Source: JBBWZH01 sp035544115 (GTDB lineage Bacteria; Actinomycetota; Actinomycetes; Mycobacteriales; CADCTP01). Taken from it: a DNA stretch of 64,000 nt. Below are positions 54,696 to 62,973 of the stretch, in pieces; the first letter of the stretch is position 1; each line of letters starts with the position of its first letter. Where the stretch lies: the NCBI GenBank assembly GCA_963714145.1, contig OY970235.1, positions 7,130,001-7,194,000 on the forward strand, in the 5' to 3' direction. Below the pieces are notes generated by a model, which worked only from the letters and a program-made list of their open reading frames with translations, was not told the origin of the DNA and made no database searches. The position numbers and the translations under genes are program-made.

Positions 54696-55459
54696 GGCGC
54701 GGTCGGAAAGGGGAGTTCGGCCCGGACGGTGAAGCCGCCACCGGAACGCGGCTCGGCGCGCACCGTACCGCCGAGCTCCGCGACCCGCTCGCGCATTCCG
54801 ATCAAGCCGAAACCGTGCGAGTCATACCCTTGTGCCGGGCCCACGCCGTCGTCATCGACCTGTACGGTCAGCGCGCTCGCCCCGTAGTGGAGCGTCACGA
54901 ACGCGGCCGCCTCGCCGGCGTGGCGGCCGATGTTGGTCAGCGCCTCCTGGACGATGCGCAACGCCGCTTTGCCGATCGCGGGCGGCACGGCGCCGGGATG
55001 ACCATCGATCGACAGGGTGGTCGGCACGCCGGCGGCGCGGGCGCGGGCGACCAGCGCGGGAAGGCGGTCGAGACCGATGTCCGGGCCGTCGTCGGCGCGG
55101 AGCAGGCCGAGCGTCGCCCGTAGTTCGCGGGCCGCCTCGGCGCCCGCCTCCTCGATCGCCAGCAGTGCGGCCGGAACCTCCTCGCCACGCTTGCGGGCCA
55201 GGTGCACGGCGACGCCGGCCTGCACGGTGATGACCGAGATGTTGTGGGTGAGCGAGTCGTGCAGCTCGCGGGCGATCCGCAGGCGTTCCTCGGCGGCGCG
55301 GCGGCGGGCGACCTCGTCGCGGGTGCGCTCCGCCTCCTCGGCCCGTTGTTCGACCTCGCGCAGGTGCAGCTGCCACATCCGGAACACGCCGATGCCGACA
55401 CCGGCAGAGACCAGCCAGCCGGTGGCGTAGAACCGGCGCCAGCCCTTGTCGGTGCGCAT
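54692..55459 (-). CDS. DesK-like sensor histidine kinase, short form
   Basis: The 255-aa kinase has a single membrane helix (about 12-30), a short coiled linker, HisKA_3 with His67 (IARELHDSLTHNIS) and a HATPase domain (EALTNIGRHAG, DDDGVGPA, GFGLIGMRERV). Typical family members have four to six N-terminal helices and about 380-400 residues, so the usual membrane sensor is missing here; the signal may be read by the single helix or by a partner. It is translationally coupled to the NarL-type regulator. Confidence 0.9.
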   Translation of the reverse strand: MRTDKGWRRFYATGWLVSAGVGIGVFRMWQLHLREVEQRAEEAERTRDEVARRRAAEERLRIARELHDSLTHNISVITVQAGVAVHLARKRGEEVPAALLAIEEAGAEAARELRATLGLLRADDGPDIGLDRLPALVARARAAGVPTTLSIDGHPGAVPPAIGKAALRIVQEALTNIGRHAGEAAAFVTLHYGASALTVQVDDDGVGPAQGYDSHGFGLIGMRERVAELGGTVRAEPRSGGGFTVRAELPFPTAP

Positions 55460-55731
55460 CCACCGAGCCTAGGCGCCGGCCGACCGGAACACGTACGCCC
55501 AGCGTGGACAACATCAGCTACTCCCGCGGGAGTACCCGCCCAGCGGCGCTTCTTCCCGGCTCGCAGCGGGTAAACGCGCCGCCGGCAGGACGACGCGAAC
55601 GCGCGGCCGGCGAAGAGTCGTAGCCAGTTCAACGCGGGAATCCAGGCACTGCGCGCAGGCCGGGCCCGGGCTCGCGCCCGGCTCGGGCCAAGCGGCAACC
55701 GCGAAATCACCTCGACCAACGGGAGAGCCAC
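55460..55731. promoter_or_regulatory. Divergent spacer between the kinase operon and the exporter
   Basis: The 272-bp region has no gene. CCGCGGGAGTACCCGC-type inverted sequence (ACTCCCGCGGGAGT centred near 55522) is a perfect palindrome and a candidate site for the NarL-type regulator. GGGAGAG before GTG 55732 is the exporter's ribosome binding site. Confidence 0.4.
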
Positions 55732-57366
55732 GTGTCAACAACCCAGGTAGGCGGGTCCAGCGTGGAACGGAGCAGGCGCGGGACCGACGTCGCTGGTCGG
55801 CCCGCGGCCCGGCGCCGGGTGCACCCGGCGCTGACGCTTCTGATCATCGCCGGCGCTCAGCTCATGATCGTGCTCGACACCACGATCGTGAACATCGCCC
55901 TGCCGCACATGGGCGAGTACTTCCACAAGAACCAGACCGACATGACCTGGGCGATCAACGCCTACACGTTGGCGTTCGGCGGCCTGTTACTGCTCGGCGG
56001 ACGGGCCGGCGACATACTGGGCCGGCGGCGCATGTTCATCATCGGGCTGGCGCTGTTCGCACTCGGCAGTCTGCTCGGCGGCCTGGCCACCACGTTCCCG
56101 CTGTTGCTCGGGGGCCGCGCCATCCAGGGCATCGGCGGCGCGATCGCCTCGCCGACCGCGCTGTCGCTCATCGCCGTCTCGTTCCGGGAGGGCCGGGAGC
56201 GCAACCGGGCGTTCGGCGTGTATGCCGCCGTGTCCGGCGCCGGTGGCGCGCTCGGCCTGCTGCTCGGCGGCATCCTGGCCGAGTACACCACCTGGCGGTG
56301 GGTGTTGTTCGTCAACGTCCCGATCGGCGCCCTGGTGATCCTCGGCGCGTTCGGGTACCTGCACGAGAGCGAGCGGCGCAAGGGCGGCTTCGACGTCCTC
56401 GGCGCGACCGCCTCGGTGGGCGGCATGGTGGCCCTGGTGTACGCGTTCATCCACGCGGCGCGCGACGGCTGGAACAACCCGCAGACGTACGTACTGTTCC
56501 CGCTGGCCGGCCTGCTGCTGATCGCGTTCGTGCTGGTCGAGGCGTTCGTCGCCGAACACCCGATGATGCCGATCCGGCTGCTCCGCAATCGCAGCCGGGC
56601 CGGCGCATACCTGATCATGCTGATGGTCGGCGCCGGGCTGTTCGGCATGTTCTACTTCCTGACCTTCTTCTTCCAGCAGGTCATGGGCTACAGCGCGCTC
56701 CGGTCGGGGGTTGCCTACCTGCCGTTCCCGTTCGTGATCGCGATCGGCTCACAGCTCGTCGCGCAGCTGCTCCCGCGGATCGGGCCCAAGCCTCTTCTCA
56801 CCGCCGGCAGCACGCTGATGACCCTGTCGCTGCTGTGGCTGGCGCGGGTCGATCCGGGCACCGGCTACTGGGGCGAGCTGCTGCCCGGCATGATCGTGCT
56901 CGCGCTCGGCCTGAGCATGCTGTTCGTGCCGCTGACGACCACCGCGGTCTCGAACGTGGCCAACACCGACGCCGGTATCGTTTCGGCCCTGCTCAACGTC
57001 GGGCAACAGGTCGGCGGCTCGATCGGGCTGTCCGTGCTGGCCACCGTATTCGCGACCGCCGCACGCAACACGGGCACGAGCCAGGTCCACGACCTGGCCG
57101 GCAACCCGACGGCACTCCAGCACCTGCAGCAGCTCAACGTCGAACACGCCGGCGGGCCCAGGGCGCCCAGCGCCGCCTGGGAGGACTCGACCGCGGTGCA
57201 CGCGCTGCACTCGATCCAGTCCCACGGCTCGGCCATGGGTTTCCTGGCCGCGGCGGTCTTCGGCGCGGTCGCGGTCGCCGCGGCGCTGCTGATGATCAAC
57301 GTCCGCGGCAGCGGCCGGCCGACCCGGCAACCGGCCACCGACGCGCTCGCCGAGGCGGCCGCATAG
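55732..57366 (+). CDS. MFS multidrug exporter, DHA2 (EmrB/QacA) type
   Basis: The 544-aa protein has fourteen predicted helices. Motifs present are LDTTIVNIALP in helix 1, motif A (GGRAGDILGRRRMF) and motif C-like GAGGALGLLLGG in helix 5. It exports hydrophobic or cationic drugs by proton antiport. GTG 55732 with GGGAGAG upstream. It is divergent from a DesK/NarL-type two-component system, a common arrangement where the regulator controls the pump. A near-perfect terminator follows 11 bp downstream. Confidence 0.95.
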   Translation: MSTTQVGGSSVERSRRGTDVAGRPAARRRVHPALTLLIIAGAQLMIVLDTTIVNIALPHMGEYFHKNQTDMTWAINAYTLAFGGLLLLGGRAGDILGRRRMFIIGLALFALGSLLGGLATTFPLLLGGRAIQGIGGAIASPTALSLIAVSFREGRERNRAFGVYAAVSGAGGALGLLLGGILAEYTTWRWVLFVNVPIGALVILGAFGYLHESERRKGGFDVLGATASVGGMVALVYAFIHAARDGWNNPQTYVLFPLAGLLLIAFVLVEAFVAEHPMMPIRLLRNRSRAGAYLIMLMVGAGLFGMFYFLTFFFQQVMGYSALRSGVAYLPFPFVIAIGSQLVAQLLPRIGPKPLLTAGSTLMTLSLLWLARVDPGTGYWGELLPGMIVLALGLSMLFVPLTTTAVSNVANTDAGIVSALLNVGQQVGGSIGLSVLATVFATAARNTGTSQVHDLAGNPTALQHLQQLNVEHAGGPRAPSAAWEDSTAVHALHSIQSHGSAMGFLAAAVFGAVAVAAALLMINVRGSGRPTRQPATDALAEAAA

Positions 57367-57377
57367 GGATTCGCCCG

Positions 57378-57410
57378 CGGGGCCACCGTCCACTATGGAC
57401 GATGGCCCCG
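57378..57410 (+). terminator. Hairpin terminator after the exporter
   Basis: CGGGGCCA (57378-57385) pairs with TGGCCCCG (57403-57410). After one mismatch the stem continues CGTCCA/TGGACG around a CTA loop, making 14 paired positions. Confidence 0.85.
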
Positions 57411-57462
57411 GGCGCCCAGGTGGGTCGCTGTCGCGGTGGTGGTCCGACCGTCACGCTTTGGC

Positions 57463-58317
57463 TCAGCCGAGGGTACGCAGTCTGGGTAGGAGGGCGGCGA
57501 CGGCCGCTATCCGGGGCAGGCCGCCGTCGAGCGGCATGAAGATGATGTCGGCGAAGCCGGCGTCGACGTAGCGCTCGGCCGCCCGCATCGTCGCGTCCGC
57601 ATCGGCCGGCAGCCGGAACTGGACCGCGCGACGGATGCTGTCGGGGTCCCGGCCGATGTCGTGGCAGTGCCGGTCGAGAATCTGGGCGAGCCTGGTCAGC
57701 TCGGTCAGGTCGTCCGGGTTCAGGCTGGCGTTCAGCCAGACATCCGCGTGCTGCGCGACAACCCTGAGGCCGTACCGTTCGCCGCTGCTTCCGATCCACA
57801 GTGGAGGGTGCGGGCGCTGCACCGGCTTCGGGTCGGCCAGTGCCTCGTGGAGCTGGTAGTACGTCCCGCTGAAGGTGGTGGTCTGCCCGGTCCAGAGCAG
57901 CTTCAGCACCTGGCAGGCCTCGGCCAGCCGTTCGATCCGCTGCCGGGCGGGCTGCGCCGGCAGGCCGTACATCGTGTCGGCGTACTCGTCCCCGCCGGCG
58001 CCGAGGCCCATGGTCAGCCGGCCCGCGCTGAGCTGGTCGACGGTGACGGCCATCTTGGCGAGCAGGCCGGGGTGGCGGTAGATGTTGCCGGTCACCAGGG
58101 TGCCGAGGCGCACCCGCCGGGTCGCCTGCGCCATCGCGGCCAGCACGGTCCACGCCTCGAAGATGTCGCCCGACCGGGCGCGCCCCATCGGCACGAGATG
58201 ATCGAATGCCCAGCAGCTGTCGAACCCGCTCTCGTCGGCAATGGTCCAGACCTGCCGGAGCTCGTCTATCGACTGGTGCTGCTGCGAGGCTTTCAGGCCG
58301 AAGGTCAGGTGGGGCAT
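57463..58317 (-). CDS. LLM-class, probably F420-dependent, oxidoreductase
   Basis: The 284-aa bacterial luciferase-like monooxygenase family protein has the TIM-barrel motifs LGTLVTGNIYRHPGLLAKMAVTVDQLSAGR (from about residue 72) and GLGAGGDEYADTMYG. Actinobacterial members of this type use reduced F420 or FMN to reduce or oxidise diverse substrates; the substrate here is unknown. GGAGGAT lies 4-9 nt before ATG 58317. It is divergent from a MarR regulator with an inverted repeat between them, so it is probably repressed by that protein. Confidence 0.92.
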   Translation of the reverse strand: MPHLTFGLKASQQHQSIDELRQVWTIADESGFDSCWAFDHLVPMGRARSGDIFEAWTVLAAMAQATRRVRLGTLVTGNIYRHPGLLAKMAVTVDQLSAGRLTMGLGAGGDEYADTMYGLPAQPARQRIERLAEACQVLKLLWTGQTTTFSGTYYQLHEALADPKPVQRPHPPLWIGSSGERYGLRVVAQHADVWLNASLNPDDLTELTRLAQILDRHCHDIGRDPDSIRRAVQFRLPADADATMRAAERYVDAGFADIIFMPLDGGLPRIAAVAALLPRLRTLG

Positions 58318-58380
58318 GGCGGATCCTCCTGGAGTTCCGGCGGGCGACCACTGTCTGCGCCCACCCTGATGTTCAGCTCG

Positions 58381-58420
58381 CTAGATCGTCAGGACAAGTG
58401 ACTATCACCCTAGGATCTAG
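58381..58420. promoter_or_regulatory. Inverted repeat in the oxidoreductase/marR divergon
   Basis: CTAGATC (58381-58387) and GATCTAG (58414-58420) are perfect 7-bp arms 26 bp apart, the right one ending 3 bp before the marR GTG. The AT-rich segment between them likely contains both promoters. Candidate operator. Confidence 0.45.
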
Positions 58421-58423
58421 ACT

Positions 58424-58918
58424 GTGCCGGTGTCCAGGTCGGGGAGCCGCCAGCCGCACAAGACCGCGTCACCGGTGCCACCGCCGGTGTCGCCCCTGAC
58501 TGAGCGCCTCGGCTACCTGCTCAAGCACGCCCAGCTGGCGCTGGGCGAGCTCACCGGTCCGGCGCTGGCCCCGTTCGAGATCACCGGGCGGGAGTTGGCC
58601 GTCCTTGTCGTGCTGGGCGCGCACGAACCGATCTCCCAGCAGCAGGCGGCCGGGCAGCTGGGCGTGGACCGGACCACGATGGTCGACATCATCGACGCCC
58701 TCGAGCGCAAGGATCTCGTCGCCCGGCGCCCCGATCCGGCCGACCGCCGGCGCAACATGGTCCAGCTCACCGCGCACGGCCTGCACGTGCTGCGGGCGGG
58801 CGGCGAAGCGACGCTGGCGGCCGAGCGGCGGTTCCTGGCCCCGCTCGACCCGGCAGAAGCGGCCCAGTTCACCGCGATGCTGCGGCGACTGCTCCCGCCA
58901 CCCGCTGCCGGCGCCTAG
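58424..58918 (+). CDS. MarR-family regulator
   Basis: The 164-aa protein has a basic, Pro-rich N-terminus (1-24) and a winged helix-turn-helix (about 70-120: SQQQAAGQLGVDRTTMVDIIDAL and the wing RRPDPADRRRNMVQLT). GTG 58424 is close behind the predicted promoter, so the mRNA may be nearly leaderless. It likely controls the divergent F420-type oxidoreductase and itself. Confidence 0.93.
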   Translation: MPVSRSGSRQPHKTASPVPPPVSPLTERLGYLLKHAQLALGELTGPALAPFEITGRELAVLVVLGAHEPISQQQAAGQLGVDRTTMVDIIDALERKDLVARRPDPADRRRNMVQLTAHGLHVLRAGGEATLAAERRFLAPLDPAEAAQFTAMLRRLLPPPAAGA

Positions 58919-58972
58919 CTTGCGTCTCAACCTGCGCGGCGTGGGCGTCAGTCCGGGTGGTCGCGGCAGAGC

Positions 58973-59038
58973 ATGTTCCACTGCCACAACCTCGAACACG
59001 TGGACATGGGCATGATGGGAAACCTGCACGTCCGGTAG
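58973..59038 (+). pseudogene. 3' relic of a multicopper oxidase gene
   Basis: Codons from 58973 read MFHCHNLEHVDMGMMGNLHV, then Arg and stop (TAG 59036-59038). This is the C-terminal copper-binding motif HCHxxxHxxxM of laccase-like multicopper oxidases. Nothing upstream in the frame resembles the remaining 400 or more residues, so only the tail survives. Confidence 0.75.
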
Positions 59039-59077
59039 CGCCCGGAGCGGCCGCCACCGACAGCACCCGCGGCTGCG

Positions 59078-60628
59078 TCAGGCGTCCTTGCCGGGGTCGT
59101 GGAAGATGACCAGCCGCGGTTGTCCGCGGGGGTCTTCGATGGGCTGGCCCGGCGTCCGGACGCCCTGCTCGAGGGTCTTCCCGGTGCACGGGTCGACCAC
59201 GCGGTAGCGCAGCGGCAGCCCCTCCTCCCGCATCGGGACGAGCGGGCCGCCGTGCTGCTGGTAGGTGATCTGCAGCGCGCCGGGGACGCGCAGCCCGCGC
59301 GGTGCGAGGAAGGTCGTCCAGTCCGGGGCCATGTCGGTGGTCGGGAGGCCGTCCAGGATCTGCCCCACCAGCCCCACGTACGTCGCGCCGGGGAACTCCA
59401 GCGCGTCGCGCCACCCGCCGGAGCCGGCGAGGAAGTACGCGCTGTGGCCCGGCTCGTCCGGGTGGTGCTTCCACTGCCACAGGTTCGCCGCGCCGTAGAC
59501 GACGCCCATCGTCCCGCCGGCACACAGGTTGCTCCAGGCCTCGTGCCCCTGCCACCACCCGTCGGCGGTCGTGTCCGTGCGGGTGTGCTCGTAGCTGGGC
59601 TCGCCGTTGGCGACCGCCTTGGCCGGCAGGTTGCGCCACATGTCGGCCACCCGTTCCGGCACGTGCTCGCCCGAGTGCCCGGTCTGGCACCACTGGAAGT
59701 CCAGCCAGTCGGCGTCCTGGTGCGCGCGGTTCGTCGCGGCCGGGTTGTAGTGCACGCCGGTGGGCTGCCGGTAGCAGTCCCACGCCTCGATCTCCCGCCC
59801 GCCGGCCTCGATCTGCGGCTCGGTCCCCCACCCGTCGGCGCCGACGAGGTAGACCACCGGCGCGGCGCCGTACCGGGCGACCAGGTAGCGGCAGTACCGG
59901 GCGTACTGGGCGGGCGGGACGACGGTGCCGGCCACGTCCAGGCCCTTCCAGCCGAAGCCCTGGAACACCGGCTGCAGCACCGGGACGATCCCGTGCGCGA
60001 GCAGGATGTCCAGCAGCCGGTCGAGGGTCCGGAAGTAGCCGACGTTCAGTTCGGTGAGCCGGCCGGCGGGCAGGTCCTCGAACGCGACGTCGAACCCCTC
60101 GTCCTCCTGCCGGTCGCGCGGCCCGCGGGCGCGCATGTCCGGCTGGAGCGACATCAGCAGCGCCGCGTTGAAACCGCTGGCCTGCCGGTGCGCGGCGTAG
60201 TCCGCGACGTCGGCCTCGCTCGCCCGCCACGGCAGTGCCCAGGCGGTGTCCGCGACGAGCATCGCCGGGGTCCCGTCCGCGTGCACCAGGCTGCGCCGGC
60301 CCGGCGACATGCGCCAGAACCCGTGCCGGTGGAAGCGGTTGCCGCTGCCCGGATCGGCCACCTCGGGGTCGGCGACCTCGACGGTGCCGCGCACGCCGCG
60401 CAGCCCCGGGTCGTCGACGGAGGCCTCCGCGCGCCAGTGCCAGGTGCCGGCCGACGGCGCGGCGAAGCGGACCCGCCAGGTGCCGCTGCCGTCGTAGAAC
60501 GCGGGCCGGCGCAGCGTTACGCCGGCCGCGCAGCTGAAGTCGGCCCAGACGTCGATGTCGAGGTAGGCGTTGCGGTAGCCGTCCGTCGCCGTGAGGGCGA
60601 TCTCGGCCGCCCGCCACGTACTGGTCAC
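59078..60628 (-). CDS. GH140-like (DUF4038/DUF5060) glycoside hydrolase
   Basis: The 516-aa protein has no signal peptide. It has an N-terminal DUF5060 beta-domain (about 1-85) and a DUF4038 TIM barrel (about 95-420) related to apiosidases of family GH140. Likely catalytic acids lie in VYLVGADGWGTEP and ANGEPSYEHT, the ends of barrel strands 4 and 7 where this clan holds its acids. A C-terminal beta-sandwich follows. It probably trims an imported plant oligosaccharide. GTG 60628 overlaps the TetR stop (GTGA), so it is co-translated with its regulator. The divergent ABC importer genes fit uptake of its substrate. Confidence 0.82.
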   Translation of the reverse strand: MTSTWRAAEIALTATDGYRNAYLDIDVWADFSCAAGVTLRRPAFYDGSGTWRVRFAAPSAGTWHWRAEASVDDPGLRGVRGTVEVADPEVADPGSGNRFHRHGFWRMSPGRRSLVHADGTPAMLVADTAWALPWRASEADVADYAAHRQASGFNAALLMSLQPDMRARGPRDRQEDEGFDVAFEDLPAGRLTELNVGYFRTLDRLLDILLAHGIVPVLQPVFQGFGWKGLDVAGTVVPPAQYARYCRYLVARYGAAPVVYLVGADGWGTEPQIEAGGREIEAWDCYRQPTGVHYNPAATNRAHQDADWLDFQWCQTGHSGEHVPERVADMWRNLPAKAVANGEPSYEHTRTDTTADGWWQGHEAWSNLCAGGTMGVVYGAANLWQWKHHPDEPGHSAYFLAGSGGWRDALEFPGATYVGLVGQILDGLPTTDMAPDWTTFLAPRGLRVPGALQITYQQHGGPLVPMREEGLPLRYRVVDPCTGKTLEQGVRTPGQPIEDPRGQPRLVIFHDPGKDA

Positions 60629-61227
60629 AATTCGATGCTGAGCAGTGACTGAATATAGCGGCGCAGGTCGCCGGCCATGTCCACCTCGTCGCGGTGCAGC
60701 AGCCACTGCACCTGCAGGCCGTCCATGAGCGCGATGACCGTCCGGGCGGCGCCGGCGCAGTCGACGCCCGGCTTCAGCTGGCCGCGTGCGTCGGCGTGCG
60801 CGAAGGCGGCGCGGACCATCTCGAAGATCATGGCGTAGCGCTCGTCGAAGTAGCCGTGGATCGGGTGGTCCGCGGAGGTGCCCTCGGCGGACACGATGAC
60901 GTGCAGCTCAACCAGTTCCGGCGTGCTCGCGTTGTATTCCGCGAGCTCCGCCAGGCCGCGGAGCAGGGCAACGCCTTCGGGCAGCGGGTCGCCGAGCCGG
61001 ATCCGCGCCTGATCGTCCCGCCAGGCGAGCACCGCCTGCAGCAGGTGCTCCTTGCTGGGGAAGTGGTGCAGCAACCCGGCCTGGCTCAGCCCCACCTTGT
61101 CGGCGACGTCGCGCAGCGAGCCCTTGTGGAAGCCCGAGGACGAGAAGACCTCGATGGCGGCCTCGACGATCTCCTGCCGGCGGGAAGCCGTCTTGGCGTA
61201 CTGGCCGCGGGGTCTCCGGGTCGTCAT
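60625..61227 (-). CDS. TetR-family regulator of the hydrolase/ABC importer locus
   Basis: The 200-aa protein has a helix-turn-helix at about 15-62 (RRQEIVEAAIEVFSSSGFHK, VADKVGLSQAGLLHHFPSKEHLL). The ligand domain contains ELHVIVSAEGTSADHPIHGYF, typical of TetR_C_6/BetI-like regulators. ATG 61227 lacks a clear Shine-Dalgarno. It is the first gene of an operon with the GH140-like enzyme and divergent from the solute-binding protein. A 22-bp near-palindrome lies in the gap. Confidence 0.93.
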   Translation of the reverse strand: MTTRRPRGQYAKTASRRQEIVEAAIEVFSSSGFHKGSLRDVADKVGLSQAGLLHHFPSKEHLLQAVLAWRDDQARIRLGDPLPEGVALLRGLAELAEYNASTPELVELHVIVSAEGTSADHPIHGYFDERYAMIFEMVRAAFAHADARGQLKPGVDCAGAARTVIALMDGLQVQWLLHRDEVDMAGDLRRYIQSLLSIEL

Positions 61228-61260
61228 GCGGCGAAGCGTATCCGAAACCTGGCCTAAAAC

Positions 61261-61282
61261 AAACCTAGCGCTCGGTAGGTTT
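61261..61282. promoter_or_regulatory. 22-bp operator palindrome of the TetR locus
   Basis: Arms AAACCTA (61261-61267) and TAGGTTT (61276-61282), with inner CG..CG, give 18 of 22 symmetric positions. It is AT-rich against its background. A partial copy (AAACCT) lies at about 61247-61252. It is 34 bp before the regulator start and 66 bp before the binding-protein start. Confidence 0.7.
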
Positions 61283-61347
61283 TTACCGTACCGTCCTCGA
61301 CCACACCGCCTGGAGGCCGCGGGCGTACCGAACGAAGGGACCGAGCA

Positions 61348-62895
61348 GTGCTTCCTAAGAAGATGGGGACCGTCGCGGCGGCTGCGGCCGCCCTGGTGGT
61401 CACGCTGGCCGCCTGCGGGGGCGGCTCGAGCAGTGGCAGCGCCGGTGCGGGCGCCGGTACGGGGACGGGAACGCTGACCCTCGGCGCCCTGGTGCCGCCG
61501 ACCAGCCTGGCCGCCGCCGGCGCGAACTGGGCCAACGAGGCGCCCTACATCCAGGCGGTGTACGACTCACTGCTGCACGAGACACCGGACGCCAAGATCC
61601 TCCCGTGGCTGGCGACGACCTGGTCGTACAACGCCGACAAGACGGTGCTCACGATGAAGCTGCGCACCGACGTGAAGTTCACCGACGGCGAGGCGTTCAC
61701 CGCCGACGTCGCTGCCAAGAACCTCCTCCGGTTCCGCGACGGCACCTCGGCGAACAAGTCCTTCCTCGCCAACGTGAAGGGCGCGACGGCGACGGCGCCG
61801 GACACCCTGCAGATCACGCTCACCCAGCCGGACCCGGCGCTGCTCACCTACCTCGCGCAGAACGCCGGCGCGATGGAGAGCCCGAAGGCGTTCGGCGCGG
61901 CCGACGAGAAGACCAAGCCGGTCGGCTCCGGCCCGTACATCCTCGACACCGGCAAGACCGTCGTCGGGTCGAAGTACGTGTTCACGAAGAACCCGACCTA
62001 CTGGGCCAAGGACCAGCAGCACTACGGCACCGTGGTGATCAACGTGTACAGCACCATCGCGACCCAGGTGAACGCGCTGCGGGGCGGGCAGGTCAGCGGC
62101 CTGAACCTGGCCGACAACAGCGCCAACGACCAGCTCAAGGCGGCGGGCATCCAGCTGTTCCCGCACGAGCTGGACTGGACCGGCCTGATCCTCTTCGACC
62201 GCGAAGGCAAGATGAACCCGGCGCTGGGCAACGTGAAGGTGCGGCAGGCGATCAACTACGCGATCGACCGCGACGCCATGCTGAAGGCGGTCGACAAGGG
62301 CAACGGCACCGTCACCGGCCAGATCTTCGGCACCAACTCGCCGGCCTACGACCCGGCCCTGGACACGGCGTATCCGTACGACAAGGCCAAGGCCAAGCAA
62401 CTGCTGGCCGAGGCCGGCTACGGCAGCGGCCTGACGATCACGCTGCCCCAGTTCAACTTCGGCGCCACCACCGTGTTCGACCTGGTCAAGCAGTACCTCG
62501 GCGACGCCGGCATCACCGTCAAGTACGAGCAGGTGGCCGCGAACGACGCCATCGCCGCGATCCTGGCCCCGAAGTACGGCGCCTCGTGGTTCCGGCTCCA
62601 GCAGGACCCGACGCCGTGGCAGGTCGCCAACTTCGAGATCAGCTCGACCGCGACGTTCAACGTCTTCCACATCAAGGACCCGAAAGTGGACGGCCTGATC
62701 AAGAAGATCCAGACCGGCTCCGACGAGGAGGCCGGCACCGCGGCCAAGGAGCTGAACAAGTACGTCGTCGACCAGGCCTGGTTCAACCCGTGGTACCGGG
62801 TCGCCGGCAACTTCGCCGCGGACAAGAAGACGGACGTGGTCCAGCAGAGCGACAACGCCTATCCGTACCTCTGGAACATCACGCCCAAGGGCTGA
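61348..62895 (+). CDS. ABC transporter solute-binding lipoprotein, family 5
   Basis: The 515-aa protein has a lipoprotein signal with lipobox LAAC (Cys23), a Gly/Ser-rich spacer and the SBP_bac_5 fold: LPWLATTWSYNADKTVLTMKLR, VGSGPYIL, NVKVRQAINYAIDRDAML. Family 5 binds peptides, nickel or oligosaccharides; beside a glycoside hydrolase, an oligosaccharide is the better guess. The start is GTG 61348 (GAAGGG upstream) or ATG 61363. It is followed by two permease genes in the order of a Dpp/Opp operon. Confidence 0.95.
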   Translation: MLPKKMGTVAAAAAALVVTLAACGGGSSSGSAGAGAGTGTGTLTLGALVPPTSLAAAGANWANEAPYIQAVYDSLLHETPDAKILPWLATTWSYNADKTVLTMKLRTDVKFTDGEAFTADVAAKNLLRFRDGTSANKSFLANVKGATATAPDTLQITLTQPDPALLTYLAQNAGAMESPKAFGAADEKTKPVGSGPYILDTGKTVVGSKYVFTKNPTYWAKDQQHYGTVVINVYSTIATQVNALRGGQVSGLNLADNSANDQLKAAGIQLFPHELDWTGLILFDREGKMNPALGNVKVRQAINYAIDRDAMLKAVDKGNGTVTGQIFGTNSPAYDPALDTAYPYDKAKAKQLLAEAGYGSGLTITLPQFNFGATTVFDLVKQYLGDAGITVKYEQVAANDAIAAILAPKYGASWFRLQQDPTPWQVANFEISSTATFNVFHIKDPKVDGLIKKIQTGSDEEAGTAAKELNKYVVDQAWFNPWYRVAGNFAADKKTDVVQQSDNAYPYLWNITPKG

Positions 62896-62973
62896 CCCTC
62901 CGGTGGGCCGCCGACCGGGCGGCGGCCCGCCCTCCCACCACCACTTCCGGCAGTTCCGGCCCTGGGGGTCATC

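Noticed and set aside
58605..59015. Plus-strand frame overlapping marR and the multicopper oxidase tail
   Set aside because: It reads both genes in the wrong frame; the HCHNLEH motif is only seen in the frame starting at 58973.
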